64,000 nt of DNA from JAENVT01 sp963773085 (GCA_963773085.1 CAVYZS010000018.1:558001-622000), one strand, 5' to 3'; positions 18,792 through 28,691 are shown, counted from the first letter of the stretch. Notes: generated by a model from the sequence alone, not told the origin. A program made the numbers and translations.

Positions 18792-19970
18792 TCAGCTCCG
18801 CAACTCGTCGAATAGCTCGAGGTACCGAGCGGCAACCACCTCTGCTCGAAAGTACCGGCTGACGAACTCGAACTGGCTCTCGGCGACCTGGGCGCGGAAC
18901 TCGGCAGAACCGAGCAGGTGGCAGATCGAATCGGCGATCGCCGCCGGCTCAGCGCTCTCGACGATCTGCAGGTCGGGCCACTCGTCGAGATCGATTTCCG
19001 GGAACACGTCACGGCGCACACGGGCGAAGATCGGCACCCGCGCCGCCATGACCTCCATCGTCGTGATACCGAGACCGTGGCCGTCGAGATCATGCGACTC
19101 CACCGTCGCCGCAGCGAGATAATCGGGAACCTCGGCATGTGGAACGCGCCCCGTCACGAGCACATGATCGGCGACCCCCAAGTGCTCGGCCAGACGCTGG
19201 AACTCGTCGTAGTACACCTCACCGACCACGAGCACACACACGTCGGGGAACCGCTCGACGATGCGTGGCAACGCCTGGATCAACGGCACCCGACTGCGGA
19301 TCGGGATGACATGACCGAACGACAAGATGATCGGCCGGTCGCCGAAACCGAGTTGCCGACGAACTCGTTCACCGTCGCCGGTACTGAACTGATCGACGCG
19401 GAGTGTCGCCGGGATGAACCGCACCGGGCCTCGTCGCGGGCGGTAGCGGCGTTGGGCCATCTCGCACACGTAACGATCGACGCCCACCACCAGCGGCTGT
19501 CCGGGAGCGTTCAACAACCGCAGCACCGTGCGATCGACCATCGAGATGAACGCCCGAAGCACAGGCTTGGTGTGCATCAGCGGCGTGTGGACGGTGAGCA
19601 CCCGCGGCACCCGTCGTCGCCAGGCCACCCACGTCGTCGCGAACGTGAGGTCGAAGAACTGACCGTTCTGATGCACGACATCGGGTCGAGCCTCGTCGAA
19701 GAGTCGCTTGACGCGACCGATGACACCAGGGCGAATCACGAACGGCAGGGCGTAGTTGAACGCCAGGCTGCCCGGCGTCACCGACCACGCCGGCAGCCGC
19801 ACGACGTGGATCCCGTCCAGCTCCTCGCGCTCGGGTGCACCGGGAACCGCTGTCGTGGCCACCCACACCTCGTGCCCGTGGAGGACGTACTCCCGGGCGA
19901 CGTCGAGCGAGAAGTGCGCGCTGCCCGTCGTGCGTGGCGGGAAGAAGCTGTTGACGACCAGGATCCTCAT
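18792..19970 (-). CDS. glycosyltransferase family 4 (GT-B fold)
   Basis: I start at the ATG at 19970, where the protein reads MRILVVNSFFPPRTTGSAHF, the classic GT4 N-terminus. 392 residues. PDVVHQNGQFFDLTFA and VLTVHTPLMHTKP are in the N-lobe. RPIILSFGHVIPIRSRVPLI begins the C-lobe, and GHGLGITTMEVMAARVPIF holds the E-x7-E-like donor site. It retains the anomeric configuration by family. The start overlaps the stop of the upstream methyltransferase by four bases. Confidence 0.87.
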   Translation of the reverse strand: MRILVVNSFFPPRTTGSAHFSLDVAREYVLHGHEVWVATTAVPGAPEREELDGIHVVRLPAWSVTPGSLAFNYALPFVIRPGVIGRVKRLFDEARPDVVHQNGQFFDLTFATTWVAWRRRVPRVLTVHTPLMHTKPVLRAFISMVDRTVLRLLNAPGQPLVVGVDRYVCEMAQRRYRPRRGPVRFIPATLRVDQFSTGDGERVRRQLGFGDRPIILSFGHVIPIRSRVPLIQALPRIVERFPDVCVLVVGEVYYDEFQRLAEHLGVADHVLVTGRVPHAEVPDYLAAATVESHDLDGHGLGITTMEVMAARVPIFARVRRDVFPEIDLDEWPDLQIVESAEPAAIADSICHLLGSAEFRAQVAESQFEFVSRYFRAEVVAARYLELFDELRS

Positions 19971-20560
19971 CGGCGCGGCACGCCGGCAACCGTGACGGTC
20001 TCGTTGTACACGAACCATCGGCCGAACCACCGTGGGAGTGGGAACGACGTGATCTTCCCGATCGCCAGCCCGCATTGGCCGGCCAGGGCCGTCAGCGCGG
20101 CGGCGTCCATCAACCGCACATGGGTGGAATCCGATCGCTGACCGCGTTCTTGGGGCGTGATCAGCACGACCCGGGCGCCGTCGCCCAGGTAGGCCAGATA
20201 GGAGCGGATCAACTCCACGCCGGTGGCTTCATCGAGATGTTCGAGCACGTGCGAGCAGAGCAATGTGTCGAACCGCTGACCGGCGGCATCCGGGGGATAC
20301 ATCGTCGCGAACTCGTCGGGCACGAACGCCTGATGACCGTTCTCCCGGCACACGGCGATCGCCGACTCGTTGGGATCGACGCCTACACCGCGCGGCCGCA
20401 CGAAGTCGAGGCAACGACCGATGCCGCACCCGACGTCGAGCACCCGACCTGTCGCCAGCCGCCGAACGTTCCAGCGGTACGGGTTGGGCACCCACCGCTT
20501 CCACCGGCGGCCACTGAGGTGCTGCAGACGACGGGTGTAGTCGGCATCCGTGGAACTCAT
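19967..20560 (-). CDS. class I SAM-dependent methyltransferase
   Basis: 197 residues. GRVLDVGCGIGRCLDFVRP is motif I, VGVDPNESAIAVCRE is the acidic ribose-binding loop, FDTLLCSHVLEHLDEATG is motif IV, and GARVVLITPQERGQRSD is motif V/VI. It resembles methyltransferases encoded with glycosyltransferases in O-antigen-like loci, so a sugar is the likely substrate. It is coupled by overlap to the GT4 gene. Confidence 0.85.
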   Translation of the reverse strand: MSSTDADYTRRLQHLSGRRWKRWVPNPYRWNVRRLATGRVLDVGCGIGRCLDFVRPRGVGVDPNESAIAVCRENGHQAFVPDEFATMYPPDAAGQRFDTLLCSHVLEHLDEATGVELIRSYLAYLGDGARVVLITPQERGQRSDSTHVRLMDAAALTALAGQCGLAIGKITSFPLPRWFGRWFVYNETVTVAGVPRR

Positions 20561-20567
20561 CGTGCGG

Positions 20568-21531
20568 TCACCGCGGGTCCACGTCGCGGGCCGATGCGCC
20601 GACCTGGTCGATGAGGAGGTGAGGGAGCAGCAGCGTCTGCCGTTCCGCCTCGGGGTCGGCGCGTCCCTCGACCAGCGCCACGAAGTGCCCCAGTTGCAGT
20701 TGCAACGGCTCGCCCGGATGACGAATGACCGGGATCTCGATGATCGTCTGCTGGCTGTAGCCGGCGTCCTCGTCGAACCCGGACTCCTGGACGTGGCGGT
20801 AGATGGTGATCGACTGGCGCAACAGATCGACCTCGATCAGGCGACCGAGTTCGCCGATCGTCAGCGAGCGGATCTTGTGCTGGGCGATGCGCGACACCGA
20901 CAACGACGCGATCTGGCCGCCCGAGAAGCGCAGCGTGGCCTCGGCGACATCTTCACTGCTGTTCGTGCTGCGCGGCTCGAAGTAGCCGTAGTGACCCGTC
21001 AACGTCGCCGGCGCCTCGCCCATCAACCGCACCACCAGATCGATGTCGTGGATCAACAGGTCCGACGCCACCCCGGTGCGGATGCGCTCGGCGTACGGCG
21101 AATGCCTGACCGTGGCGATGTGCACCGGTTGACGGGCGATCTCGGCGGCCGTGCGCACCGCCGGGTTGAACCGCTCCAGCAGTCCGCACATCAGCACCGT
21201 GCCGCGCTCTCGCGAGGCGTCGATGATCTCCTCGACGTGGGCGAGTGTGTCGGCGATCGGCTTTTCGACCAGCAGCGGCAACCCGGCCTCGACGATCGAC
21301 ATCGCGTAGGCGTGGTGGAACTGCGTCGGTGCGGCGATCACCACCGCGTCGATGCCGGCGATCTCCGGCTCGGGCAGCCACTTCGTGGCGAACCGTTCGG
21401 CGACACGCTCGCCGGTCGCCCGGTCGGGATCGGCGATCCACGCCAGTTCCGTGGCATCGGTACCGGCCAGCAACACGGGCGTGCAACGAACCCATCGAGC
21501 CGGCCCCGACGAGCCCGATGCGCAGCGGCAT
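20568..21531 (-). CDS. Gfo/Idh/MocA oxidoreductase, WbpB-like, one frameshift near the N-terminus
   Basis: The ATG at 21531 starts MPLRIGLVGAGSMGSLHARV, the NAD-binding GxGxxG. One base is missing near 21480 and the protein continues with LLAGTDATELAWIADPD, AVVIAAPTQFHHAYAMSIVEAG, LLVEKPIADT (the conserved EKP lysine) and LIHDIDLVVRLMGEAP (the catalytic His/Asp region). About 320 residues. Next to an aminotransferase and a left-handed-helix acetyltransferase this fits WbpB, which oxidises C3 of UDP-GlcNAcA. The pair overlaps by one base with the aminotransferase stop. Confidence 0.8.
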
Positions 21532-22664
21532 CAGCGGTCTCCGAGCAGGCTGGTCATCGTGGTCACGATGCGGTCGAGATCGCCATCCGACAGATACGGA
21601 TGCACGGGAAGCGACAGGCACCGGCGGGCAACATCGGTGGCGATCGGAACATCGGCGACGACGACCTGCGGATGCTCGCGATAGCAGTCGTAGTCGAACA
21701 CCGTCCGCGGATAATAGATGCCGCAGCCGATCCCGGCGCTCGTCAACGCATCAGCCAGCGCGTCACGATCCAATCGGGCGTCGTCATCCACCAGGATCGT
21801 GTACTGGTGCCAGACATGATGGCGACCCGGCAACGTGGCCGGGACGCGAACGCCGGCCAAACCGCGAAGACCCTCGTTCAGCCGCCGAGCGTTGTCCTGC
21901 CGGTCGGCAACCTGTTGGCTGTACGTGGCCAACTGCGGAATGCACAACGCGGCCTGCAGGTCGGTCAAGCGGTAGTTGTTGCCGGCCATCTCGTAGACGT
22001 AACGCTGGCGCATGCCTTGATTGCGGAGCACGCGCAACCGGTCGGCCAACGAGGCATCGCCCGTGGAGATCAACCCGCCCTCCGCGGTGGTGAGGTTCTT
22101 GGTGGCGTACAGCGAGAAGCAGCCGATCCCCCAGCTACCTGCGGACTTGTCTCCGATCCGGGCCCCGTGGGCCTGCGCGGCGTCCTCGACGACGGCGAGC
22201 CCGGCCGCAGCGGCAATCCCGACGAGGCTTCCCATGTCGGCGCACTGTCCGTACAGATGGACCGGCAGCAGCACCTTCGTTCGCTCGTTCATCGCCGCGG
22301 TGACCGCGCCCGGATCGAGATTGAAGTCGGCCGCGTCGATGTCGGCAAACCGAGCGGTTGCACCAGACTCGATGATCGCGTTCAACGTCGCCACGAACGT
22401 GAACGGGCTGGTGATGACCTCGTCACCAGGTTGCAGGTCCAACACGTCGAGGGCGGCGATCAACGCCGTCGTGCCGTTGTTGACAGCGACGACGTGCTCG
22501 ACGCCGATCAGCTCGGCGAACTCGTCCTCGAGCCGCTTGACCAGCGGCCCCTGGGCGATGATCCCCGACCGCAGCACGCTGAGCACCAGCGCCTCGGCCT
22601 CGGCGCCGATCCGGACGGTCGTGATCGGGATCGCGGGAAGGACAGGGGAATGATCGACCGGCAC
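21531..22664 (-). CDS. DegT/DnrJ/EryC1 aminotransferase, WbpE-like
   Basis: 377 residues, complete. GPLVKRLEDEFAELIGVEH and VAVNNGTTALIAALDVL are in the N-terminal domain. VVEDAAQAHGARIGDKSAG contains the PLP-binding Asp and Gln, and CFSLYATKNLTTAEGGLI contains the Schiff-base Lys. GIYYPRTVFDYDCY lies in the C-terminal domain. In the WbpB/E/D context it should convert UDP-3-keto-GlcNAcA to the 3-amino sugar. Start at the ATG at 22662-22664. Confidence 0.85.
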   Translation of the reverse strand: MPVDHSPVLPAIPITTVRIGAEAEALVLSVLRSGIIAQGPLVKRLEDEFAELIGVEHVVAVNNGTTALIAALDVLDLQPGDEVITSPFTFVATLNAIIESGATARFADIDAADFNLDPGAVTAAMNERTKVLLPVHLYGQCADMGSLVGIAAAAGLAVVEDAAQAHGARIGDKSAGSWGIGCFSLYATKNLTTAEGGLISTGDASLADRLRVLRNQGMRQRYVYEMAGNNYRLTDLQAALCIPQLATYSQQVADRQDNARRLNEGLRGLAGVRVPATLPGRHHVWHQYTILVDDDARLDRDALADALTSAGIGCGIYYPRTVFDYDCYREHPQVVVADVPIATDVARRCLSLPVHPYLSDGDLDRIVTTMTSLLGDR

Positions 22665-22706
22665 GGAGTGAGAACGTTAGCCGTTCCTGATCTTCGGTGG
22701 CAGTCT

Positions 22707-23249
22707 TCAGCGGCAGTCTTCGCAGAGCGGCTGAGGCGGGGGGACGGCGTCGCGGGAGATCACCTTGCCGCAACGGCACACCCATCCGAGGTGGCGTGCA
22801 GGTGTTCCGGCAACGAGCTGATGGGCGGCGACGTCGCGCGTCACGGTCGCCCCGGCCGCGACCATCGAGTACTGCCCCAACGTCACGCCGCAGACAATTG
22901 TTGCGTTGGCCCCGATCGACGCGCCGTCATGCACGTGGGTCTCCACGACCTGCCACTTGGCGTTGAACGCCCTGGGCACGAGGTCATTGGTGAAGGTGGC
23001 CGCCGGGCCGACGAACACATCATCGCCGATGGTGACCCCGTGGTACACGCTGACGTTGTTCTGCACCTTGCACCGATCCCCGACGACCGCCTGGGTGTCG
23101 ATGTAGACGTTCTTGCCGAGGACGCAGTCGGTGCCGACCCGAGCTCCGCTGCGAACGTGGGCATGGTGCCACACGCTGGTTCCAGTGCCCACGGCGGCGC
23201 CGTCCTCGACGATCGCCGTTGGATGCACCCGAGGCGCCGGTTCCGACAT
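22707..23249 (-). CDS. left-handed beta-helix N-acetyltransferase, WbpD-like
   Basis: 180 residues of hexapeptide repeats: VHPTAIVEDGAAVGTGTSVW, CVLGKNVYIDTQAVVGD, VQNNVSVYHGVTIGDDVFVG and IGANATIVCGVTLGQYSMV. The FTNDLVPRA loop is typical of WbpD/WlbB-like enzymes. The tail has Cys pairs (WVCRCGKVI and LCEDCR) that could bind zinc. It would N-acetylate the 3-amino group made by the aminotransferase, giving UDP-GlcNAc3NAcA. It is separated from that gene by 42 bases and is divergent from the DUF2142 gene. Confidence 0.85.
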   Translation of the reverse strand: MSEPAPRVHPTAIVEDGAAVGTGTSVWHHAHVRSGARVGTDCVLGKNVYIDTQAVVGDRCKVQNNVSVYHGVTIGDDVFVGPAATFTNDLVPRAFNAKWQVVETHVHDGASIGANATIVCGVTLGQYSMVAAGATVTRDVAAHQLVAGTPARHLGWVCRCGKVISRDAVPPPQPLCEDCR

Positions 23250-23312
23250 TGCTGAGACGTTAGCGAGGTCAGAAACCTTCGCCGTCGCACTGCGCGTGCG
23301 TATCGTACCGGC

Positions 23313-24788
23313 ATGCCAAATCGGCGGGTCCGGCTGACCTCATCCATCTCGGATCAGGCTGTTCGTGCCTGGCCCGCCACCCTTGCCCTGGCGCTGACGA
23401 CGTTGCTGTGCACGTGGGCCTTCGGCATGCCGAGGTACGGAGCTCCCGACGAACTGTCCCACACGGTCAAGGCGTACGGCACTGCACACGGAGAAACGAT
23501 CGGCTCCCCGGTCCCGGACGTCAGCCCGCTGACTCGCTACTTCGACGTGCCGGCCGGTCTGCTGACGGGCGACCCGGCGTGTTTCGCCTTCGATGCCGAG
23601 CTGATCGCGTCGTGCGCGGTTGTCACGAACGACCCACACATCATCCAGTACGGCACCAGCGCAGCGACATATCCACCTGCGTACTACGTGGTGGTCGGGG
23701 GCGTCACCCGCCTGCTGGGCAACGAGCTGTCGGTGCTGACGTATCGCCTGATCTCGACGCTCATCGGCGCTGCCGTGCTCACGTGGGCGTTGTGGTTGAT
23801 GCGCCGCGCCGGCGGCCGACGAGCTGCCATGGCACTCATCGCCCTCAACCCGATGACGATCTTCATCGTCGCCAGCACGAACCCGGCATCGACCGAGCTC
23901 GCCGGCACGTTGCTGCTGTGGGCGTACGTCGCCGTCCTGCTGACCCGTGACCGGGTGGCCGGCCGCCGACAACTTTTGATGGCGTCGTCGATCGCCGCGG
24001 CAGTCGTGCTGATCAGGCCCGTTGCCCTGCCGTGGGTCGCCGTCGCCATCGCCGCCTACCTGCTGCTCGAGCGACGTCCGATCGCCGCCGATCGCAGCGC
24101 GACTGCCCGCCTGTTGGCTGTGGGCTCGATCCCGCTCGTTGCCGCCGTTGCCGTGTCGTCGGCGTGGAGTCGTTACGCGGGGGTTGGTCTGACCGACGAC
24201 AAGTTCGTCGTCACCGACTCGACGGTCGTGATCCTTCGTTTCGGTCTCGGGCGCACGAACGAACTGTTCCGGCAAGCGTTCGGCAGGCTCGGCTGGCTCG
24301 ACACAGCGCTCCCCACACCGACCTTTGCGCTGTGGATCGTCTGTCTCGTGCTGATCGGATCGCTCGTCGCGTTCTGCAACGAGCGACGGATCAAGTTCAC
24401 GCTGGCAGGAATCGGTGCGATCTGGGTGTTGTATCCGGCGATCTACGTCGTGCTCGCCAAGACCCCACACGTTTGGCAGGGGCGCTACAACCTTCCGCTG
24501 CTCGGTGGCGTCGTGGTGTGCGGGCTGCTGAGCGCCCGGTCCACGCCGTGGCCGTCGCAGGCCGAGGCGATCGCACGGTTCTGTGCCGCGTCGTGGGTGG
24601 TCATCGAGGTCGTCGCGTTCTACCAGGCCCTGCGCCGATACATGGTCGGAGGCACCGGCAGCTTGTACCTACGGGGTGGCTGGCATCCGCCGATCAACGC
24701 CTGGCTGCTGCTCGTCATGAACGCCATCATGGCCGGCGCGGTCGCCTGGTTGATGATTGCTGCGAAGCCCGAATCTACGATCTCCTAG
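23313..24788 (+). CDS. DUF2142 multi-pass membrane protein, second copy
   Basis: 491 residues, about 11 membrane spans, ATG at 23313. It shares the loop MPRYGAPDELSHTVKAYGTAHGE with the copy at 17.3-18.8 kb and also has LNPMTIFIVASTNPASTELAG and HVWQGRYNLPLLGGVVVCGL. The two are paralogues with clearly different middles, so they may act on different acceptors. The gene precedes the WbpA-like dehydrogenase on the same strand with a GC hairpin between. Confidence 0.85.
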   Translation: MPNRRVRLTSSISDQAVRAWPATLALALTTLLCTWAFGMPRYGAPDELSHTVKAYGTAHGETIGSPVPDVSPLTRYFDVPAGLLTGDPACFAFDAELIASCAVVTNDPHIIQYGTSAATYPPAYYVVVGGVTRLLGNELSVLTYRLISTLIGAAVLTWALWLMRRAGGRRAAMALIALNPMTIFIVASTNPASTELAGTLLLWAYVAVLLTRDRVAGRRQLLMASSIAAAVVLIRPVALPWVAVAIAAYLLLERRPIAADRSATARLLAVGSIPLVAAVAVSSAWSRYAGVGLTDDKFVVTDSTVVILRFGLGRTNELFRQAFGRLGWLDTALPTPTFALWIVCLVLIGSLVAFCNERRIKFTLAGIGAIWVLYPAIYVVLAKTPHVWQGRYNLPLLGGVVVCGLLSARSTPWPSQAEAIARFCAASWVVIEVVAFYQALRRYMVGGTGSLYLRGGWHPPINAWLLLVMNAIMAGAVAWLMIAAKPESTIS

Positions 24789-24819
24789 AGTCTGGCCACC
24801 TGGCCGAGTGCCATCGGGC

Positions 24820-24836
24820 CCGGCCCTTCGGGCCGG
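24820..24836 (+). terminator. GC-rich hairpin between the DUF2142 gene and the dehydrogenase
   Basis: CCGGCCC-TTC-GGGCCGG, a perfect 7-bp stem with a 3-base loop. There is no T-run after it, so termination would be weak. AGAGGA follows and may be the ribosome site of the gene at 24849. Confidence 0.4.
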
Positions 24837-24848
24837 TAGAGAGGACCC

Positions 24849-26145
24849 ATGCATATCTGTGTCGTCGCGCTGGGCAAGATCGGGTTGCCGTTGGCTGTGC
24901 AGTTCGCCCGCAGCGGTCATTCGGTGGTCGGTGCCGATATCTCGGCAGTGACGGTCGATCTGGTCAACGCCGGCAGTTGCACCGTTTCCGGGTGAGGCCG
25001 ATCTCGACGGCTATGCTCGCCGAGGTCGTCGCCGCCGGGCGGCTGACCGCGACCACCGATGTGACCGGCGCGGTGCAGCGGTAGCGAGGTCGTGGTCGTG
25101 GTCGTGCCGTTGATCGTCGATGGCGACAAGAACCCGGATTTCGCCGGGTTGGATCATGCCACCGCGGCGATCGCCGCCGGGCTCGACGCCGGGGTCGCTG
25201 GTGGTCTACGAGACCACGCTGCCGGTCGGGCACCACTCGCCACCGCTTCGCCCCGGCGCTGGCGACCAGTTCCGGTTTGACCCTCGGCGAGGACCTGTTC
25301 GTCGCCTTCAGCCCGGAACGGGTCTATTCCGGTCGAGTGTTCGCCGATCTGCGCCGCTACCCGAAACTCGTCGGCGGCATCGACGAGGCCAGCACCAAAC
25401 TGGCGATCGGCTTCTACGAATCGGTGCTGCAGTTCGACCACCGCGACGACCTGACCAGACCCAACGGTGTATGGGATCTCGGCACCAGCGAAGCCGCCGA
25501 ACTCGCCAAGCTGGCCGAGACGACGTACCGCGACATCAACATCGGGTTCGCCAACGAACTCGCCCGCCACGCCGACCAACACGACATCGACATCGCCGAG
25601 GTCATCGAGGCCTGCAACAGCCAACCGTTCAGCCACATCCACCAACCCGGCATCGCCGTCGGCGGACACTGCATCCCCGTCTACCCACACTTCTACCTCG
25701 ACGGCGACCCCACCGCCCAGATCCCCGCCGCCGCCCGACGAGTCAACGACGCCATGCCCGCCTACGCGGTCGGTCGACTCGCCGAACGACTCGGCAACCT
25801 CCACGGCCTGACCGTCGCCATCCTCGGCCTCGCCTACCGCGGCGGCGTCAAGGAATCAGCCTTCTCCGGCGCCTACGCCCTCAGCCGACGCGCTCACCGC
25901 CGCCGGAGCGCACCCCGTCGTCCACGACCCGCTGTACACCGACGAGGAACTCACCCGAACCGGCCTCACCCCCTACCACCTCGGCGAACACTGCCACGCC
26001 GCCATCATCCAAGCCGACCACCCCGAATACCGCACACTGCAATCCACCGACCTCGGCGGCGCCACCGTCATCGTCGACGGCAGACGATGCCTCAGCACCA
26101 CGACCGACCTCGACATCATCACCATCGGCGGACGGCACCCGATGA
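24849..26145 (+). CDS. UDP-HexNAc 6-dehydrogenase, WbpA-like, multiple frameshifts
   Basis: MHICVVALGKIGLPLAVQFA opens an NAD-binding domain of the UDP-glucose/GDP-mannose dehydrogenase superfamily. Frame changes occur near 24980, 25000, 25080, 25190-25260 and 25880. Between them the protein reads VVVVVPLIVDGDKNPDF, LFVAFSPERVYSGRVFADL, KLAETTYRDINIGFANELA, IAVGGHCIPVYPHFYL (catalytic Cys) and VAILGLAYRGGVKESAFSG. The SPERV and GGHCIPVYP variants fit the WbpA/WecC branch (UDP-GlcNAc or UDP-ManNAc) rather than Ugd. It would give UDP-GlcNAcA for the WbpB/E/D set. Its stop is uncertain because of a frame error. Confidence 0.75.
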
Positions 26146-26181
26146 CCGCCGAGACAGCCGTGCAGCTACAGCGGAGCGAAT

Positions 26182-27133
26182 GTGTTCATCACCGGTGGTG
26201 CTGGGTTCATCGGCTCGACCCTGGCATCACGCCTGGTCGACGACAACCGGATCACGATCTACGACAACTTCACACGCGACGCCCTGTCCGCCACGTCGTT
26301 GGCCTCGCACCCCAACGTGCAAGTCGTTCGCGGCGACATCCTCGACCTCCCACAGCTCACCGAGGCAATGAGCGGCCACTCGCACGTCGTCCACTGCGCA
26401 GCGATCGCCGGGATCGACACCGTGATCCGCAGTCCGGTCACCACCATGCGGGTCAACATGATCGGCTCTGCCAACGTGCTCGAAGCTGCCGCCATGCTCG
26501 ACTCGTGCCAACGTGTCGTGTGCTTCTCGACCAGCGAGGTGTTCGGTCAGCACGCCTTCCGGTCCAGTGAGACCGACTCGACGGTCATGGGGCACGTCGG
26601 CGAGGCACGTTGGACCTACGCCGTCAGCAAGCTCGCCGAAGAACACCTGGCCATCGCCTACCACGCCGAACTCGGTCTGCCCGTCACGGTGGTGCGACCG
26701 TTCAACGTCTATGGGCCGGGCCAGGTCGGTGAGGGTGCCATGCGGATCTTCATCGAGCGCGCCGTGCGAGAACCTGCCGATCGAGATCCACGGCGACGGC
26801 ACTCAGATCCGCGCCTGGTGCTACGTCGACGACATGGTGCGCGGCGTGCTGATCGCTCTCACGCATCCCAAGGCCGTCGGCGAGTCGTTCAACATCGGCA
26901 ACCAACGGGCGGTCACGACCATCTACGGTCTGGCCAGCACCGTCGTCCGGATCACCGGATCGACCTCGACGGTGTCGTTCGTGCGCAAGGATTACGTCGA
27001 TGTCGAACTGCGCGTGCCTTCGGTGAGCAAGGCCCGGGATCTGATCGGATTCGAGGCGCTGGTCGACCTCGACGAGGGCATCGCTGCCACCGCTGCCTAT
27101 CGTTCGCTCACGATTGGAGCAGTGAGGTCATGA
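26182..27133 (+). CDS. NAD-dependent sugar epimerase/dehydratase, one frameshift
   Basis: GTG start at 26182 with GGAG five bases before it. VFITGGAGFIGSTLASRLV is the GxxGxxG NAD site of the extended SDR family. VVCFSTSEVFGQ holds the Ser and RWTYAVSKLAEEHL the Y-x3-K. VVRPFNVYGPGQVGEGAM follows. One base shift near 26775 leads to IEIHGDGTQIRAWCYVDDMV and FNIGNQRAV. About 316 residues. Its position before an aminotransferase and an acyltransferase suggests it supplies a 4-keto or epimerised sugar to them. The stop overlaps the next start (ATGA). Confidence 0.8.
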
Positions 27134-28260
27134 CAATCCCGATCACACGACCCGTGCTGGGCGACAGCGAGCTCTCGGCGATCGCCGCCGTGCTCGACTC
27201 CGGCTTCCTGGTGCAGGGCAAGCGGGTCGCCGAGTTCGAACGGCTCGTTGCCGATCACGTCGGCAAGACTCACGCCGTCGCTGTCAGCAGCTGTACGGCG
27301 GCATTGCGCCTCGCCCTGCTGGCCCTCGGCACACGACCCGGTGACCGCGTCATCGTTGCGCCGTATTCGTGGGTTGCCACGGCAAACGTGATCGAACTGT
27401 GCGGTGCCACGCCGGTGTTCGTCGACATCGACCCGGCGACATTCAACATGGACGCTGCGCTGCTTCGAGCGCGACTCGAGGTGCTCAACGCCTCAGGCGA
27501 GATCGGTACGACGCGCGCGATCATGCCGGTGCACACCTTCGGCAACCCGACCGGAATCGGCGAACTCGTCGAGATCGCAGCCGAGTTCTCGATCCCGGTG
27601 GTCGAAGATGCAGCATGCGCCCTCGGCGCACACGAGAACGGACGCCCGGCCGGCTCGCTCGGTGCGATCGGGTGTTTCAGCTTCCATCCCCGCAAGATCA
27701 TCACGACGGGCGAGGGCGGCATGCTGGTGACCGACGACGACGGCATGGCCGACTTCGCACGCGCCTTCCGCAACCACGGTCAGCAACTCGTCGACGGATC
27801 GGTCGAGTTCGTCATGCCCGGCGAAAACCTGCGCCTGACCGACGTGCAGGGCGCCATCGGCGTAGCCCAGATGGCACGCCTGGCCGAACTGGTCGATGCC
27901 CGATCGCGTCTCGCTGATCGCTACGACCGTCTGCTCTCCCCGTTCGGCGTCGAACCGCAGCGGCGCGGCAGTGGTGCGGCCGTGCAGTCGTATGTGGTGC
28001 TGTCGCCGCCCGGCCTGCCCGCGGCGGAGGTGATCGGAGCACTGCGATCACGTGGCATCGAGGCCACGGTCGGCACCAACGCGATTCCGTTCACCTGCTA
28101 CTACGCGGCTCGCTACGGAATCACCGAACACGACCTTCCGCACACCTTCGCGATCGGCCAGCGCGCCGTCACCCTCCCTCTCTACCCGCAGATGACCGAG
28201 GCCGAGCAGGACGAAGTCGTGCGGGCCGTGACCGAGATCGTCGGGGCGGTGGCCCGGTGA
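27130..28260 (+). CDS. DegT/DnrJ/EryC1 aminotransferase
   Basis: 376 residues from the ATG at 27130. ITRPVLGDSELSAIAAVLDS and AVSSCTAALRLALLALG are typical N-terminal elements. VVEDAACALGAHENGRPAGS has the PLP-contact Asp, and IGCFSFHPRKIITTGEGGML has the Schiff-base Lys after R-K. FTCYYAARYGI and LPLYPQMTEAEQ are at the C-terminus. It differs from the WbpE-like enzyme at 21.5-22.7 kb, so two amino sugars may be made in the locus. Coupled by overlaps to both neighbours. Confidence 0.87.
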   Translation: MTIPITRPVLGDSELSAIAAVLDSGFLVQGKRVAEFERLVADHVGKTHAVAVSSCTAALRLALLALGTRPGDRVIVAPYSWVATANVIELCGATPVFVDIDPATFNMDAALLRARLEVLNASGEIGTTRAIMPVHTFGNPTGIGELVEIAAEFSIPVVEDAACALGAHENGRPAGSLGAIGCFSFHPRKIITTGEGGMLVTDDDGMADFARAFRNHGQQLVDGSVEFVMPGENLRLTDVQGAIGVAQMARLAELVDARSRLADRYDRLLSPFGVEPQRRGSGAAVQSYVVLSPPGLPAAEVIGALRSRGIEATVGTNAIPFTCYYAARYGITEHDLPHTFAIGQRAVTLPLYPQMTEAEQDEVVRAVTEIVGAVAR

Positions 28261-28691
28261 CATCACCCGACTGGCATCACCTGCCCGACAACCCCTACAA
28301 CCCGCATGCATGGTTCGTGGGTGAGCCCGTGATCGGTGACGGCTGCTGGATCGGTGCCTTCACGGTCATCGACGGCTCCGGCGGCCTCACGATCGGGAGG
28401 GGCTGCGACATCTCTGCCGGCGCCCAGATCTACTCGCATTCCACCGTGAAGCGGGTGGTCAGTGACCGCGTCGCCGAGATCGAACGGGCACTCACCAGCA
28501 TCGGCGACTTCGTGCACGTCGGCGCTGCAGCGGTGATCCTGATGGGTTGTTCGATCGGTGATCACTGCGTCATCGGTGCCGGTGCAGTCGTTCCGCAGTT
28601 CACGACTGTTCCGGAATGGAGCGTCGTCGTCGGCGTTCCCGGCGTCGTTCACGAGGGAGCGGCACGGCGGTTTGCTGACACGCCGTCATGA
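28257..28691 (+). CDS. left-handed beta-helix acyltransferase
   Basis: 144 residues from a GTG at 28257 that overlaps the aminotransferase stop by four bases. Hexapeptide turns include VIGDGCWIGAFTVIDGSG, LTIGRGCDISAGAQIYSH and VHVGAAAVILMGCSIGDHCV. It likely acylates the amino sugar made by the enzyme just upstream. The acyl donor is not clear. Its stop overlaps the next start by four bases. Confidence 0.82.
   Translation: MTSPDWHHLPDNPYNPHAWFVGEPVIGDGCWIGAFTVIDGSGGLTIGRGCDISAGAQIYSHSTVKRVVSDRVAEIERALTSIGDFVHVGAAAVILMGCSIGDHCVIGAGAVVPQFTTVPEWSVVVGVPGVVHEGAARRFADTPS

Noticed and set aside
20550..23255. A 901-codon open frame on the plus strand opposite the WbpB/E/D-like genes
   Set aside because: Composition is Arg/Gln/His-rich with no domain. 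The minus strand holds three recognisable enzymes.
24820..24836. Hairpin considered as a riboswitch for the dehydrogenase
   Set aside because: Only one 7-bp stem and no conserved aptamer elements; better as a weak terminator.
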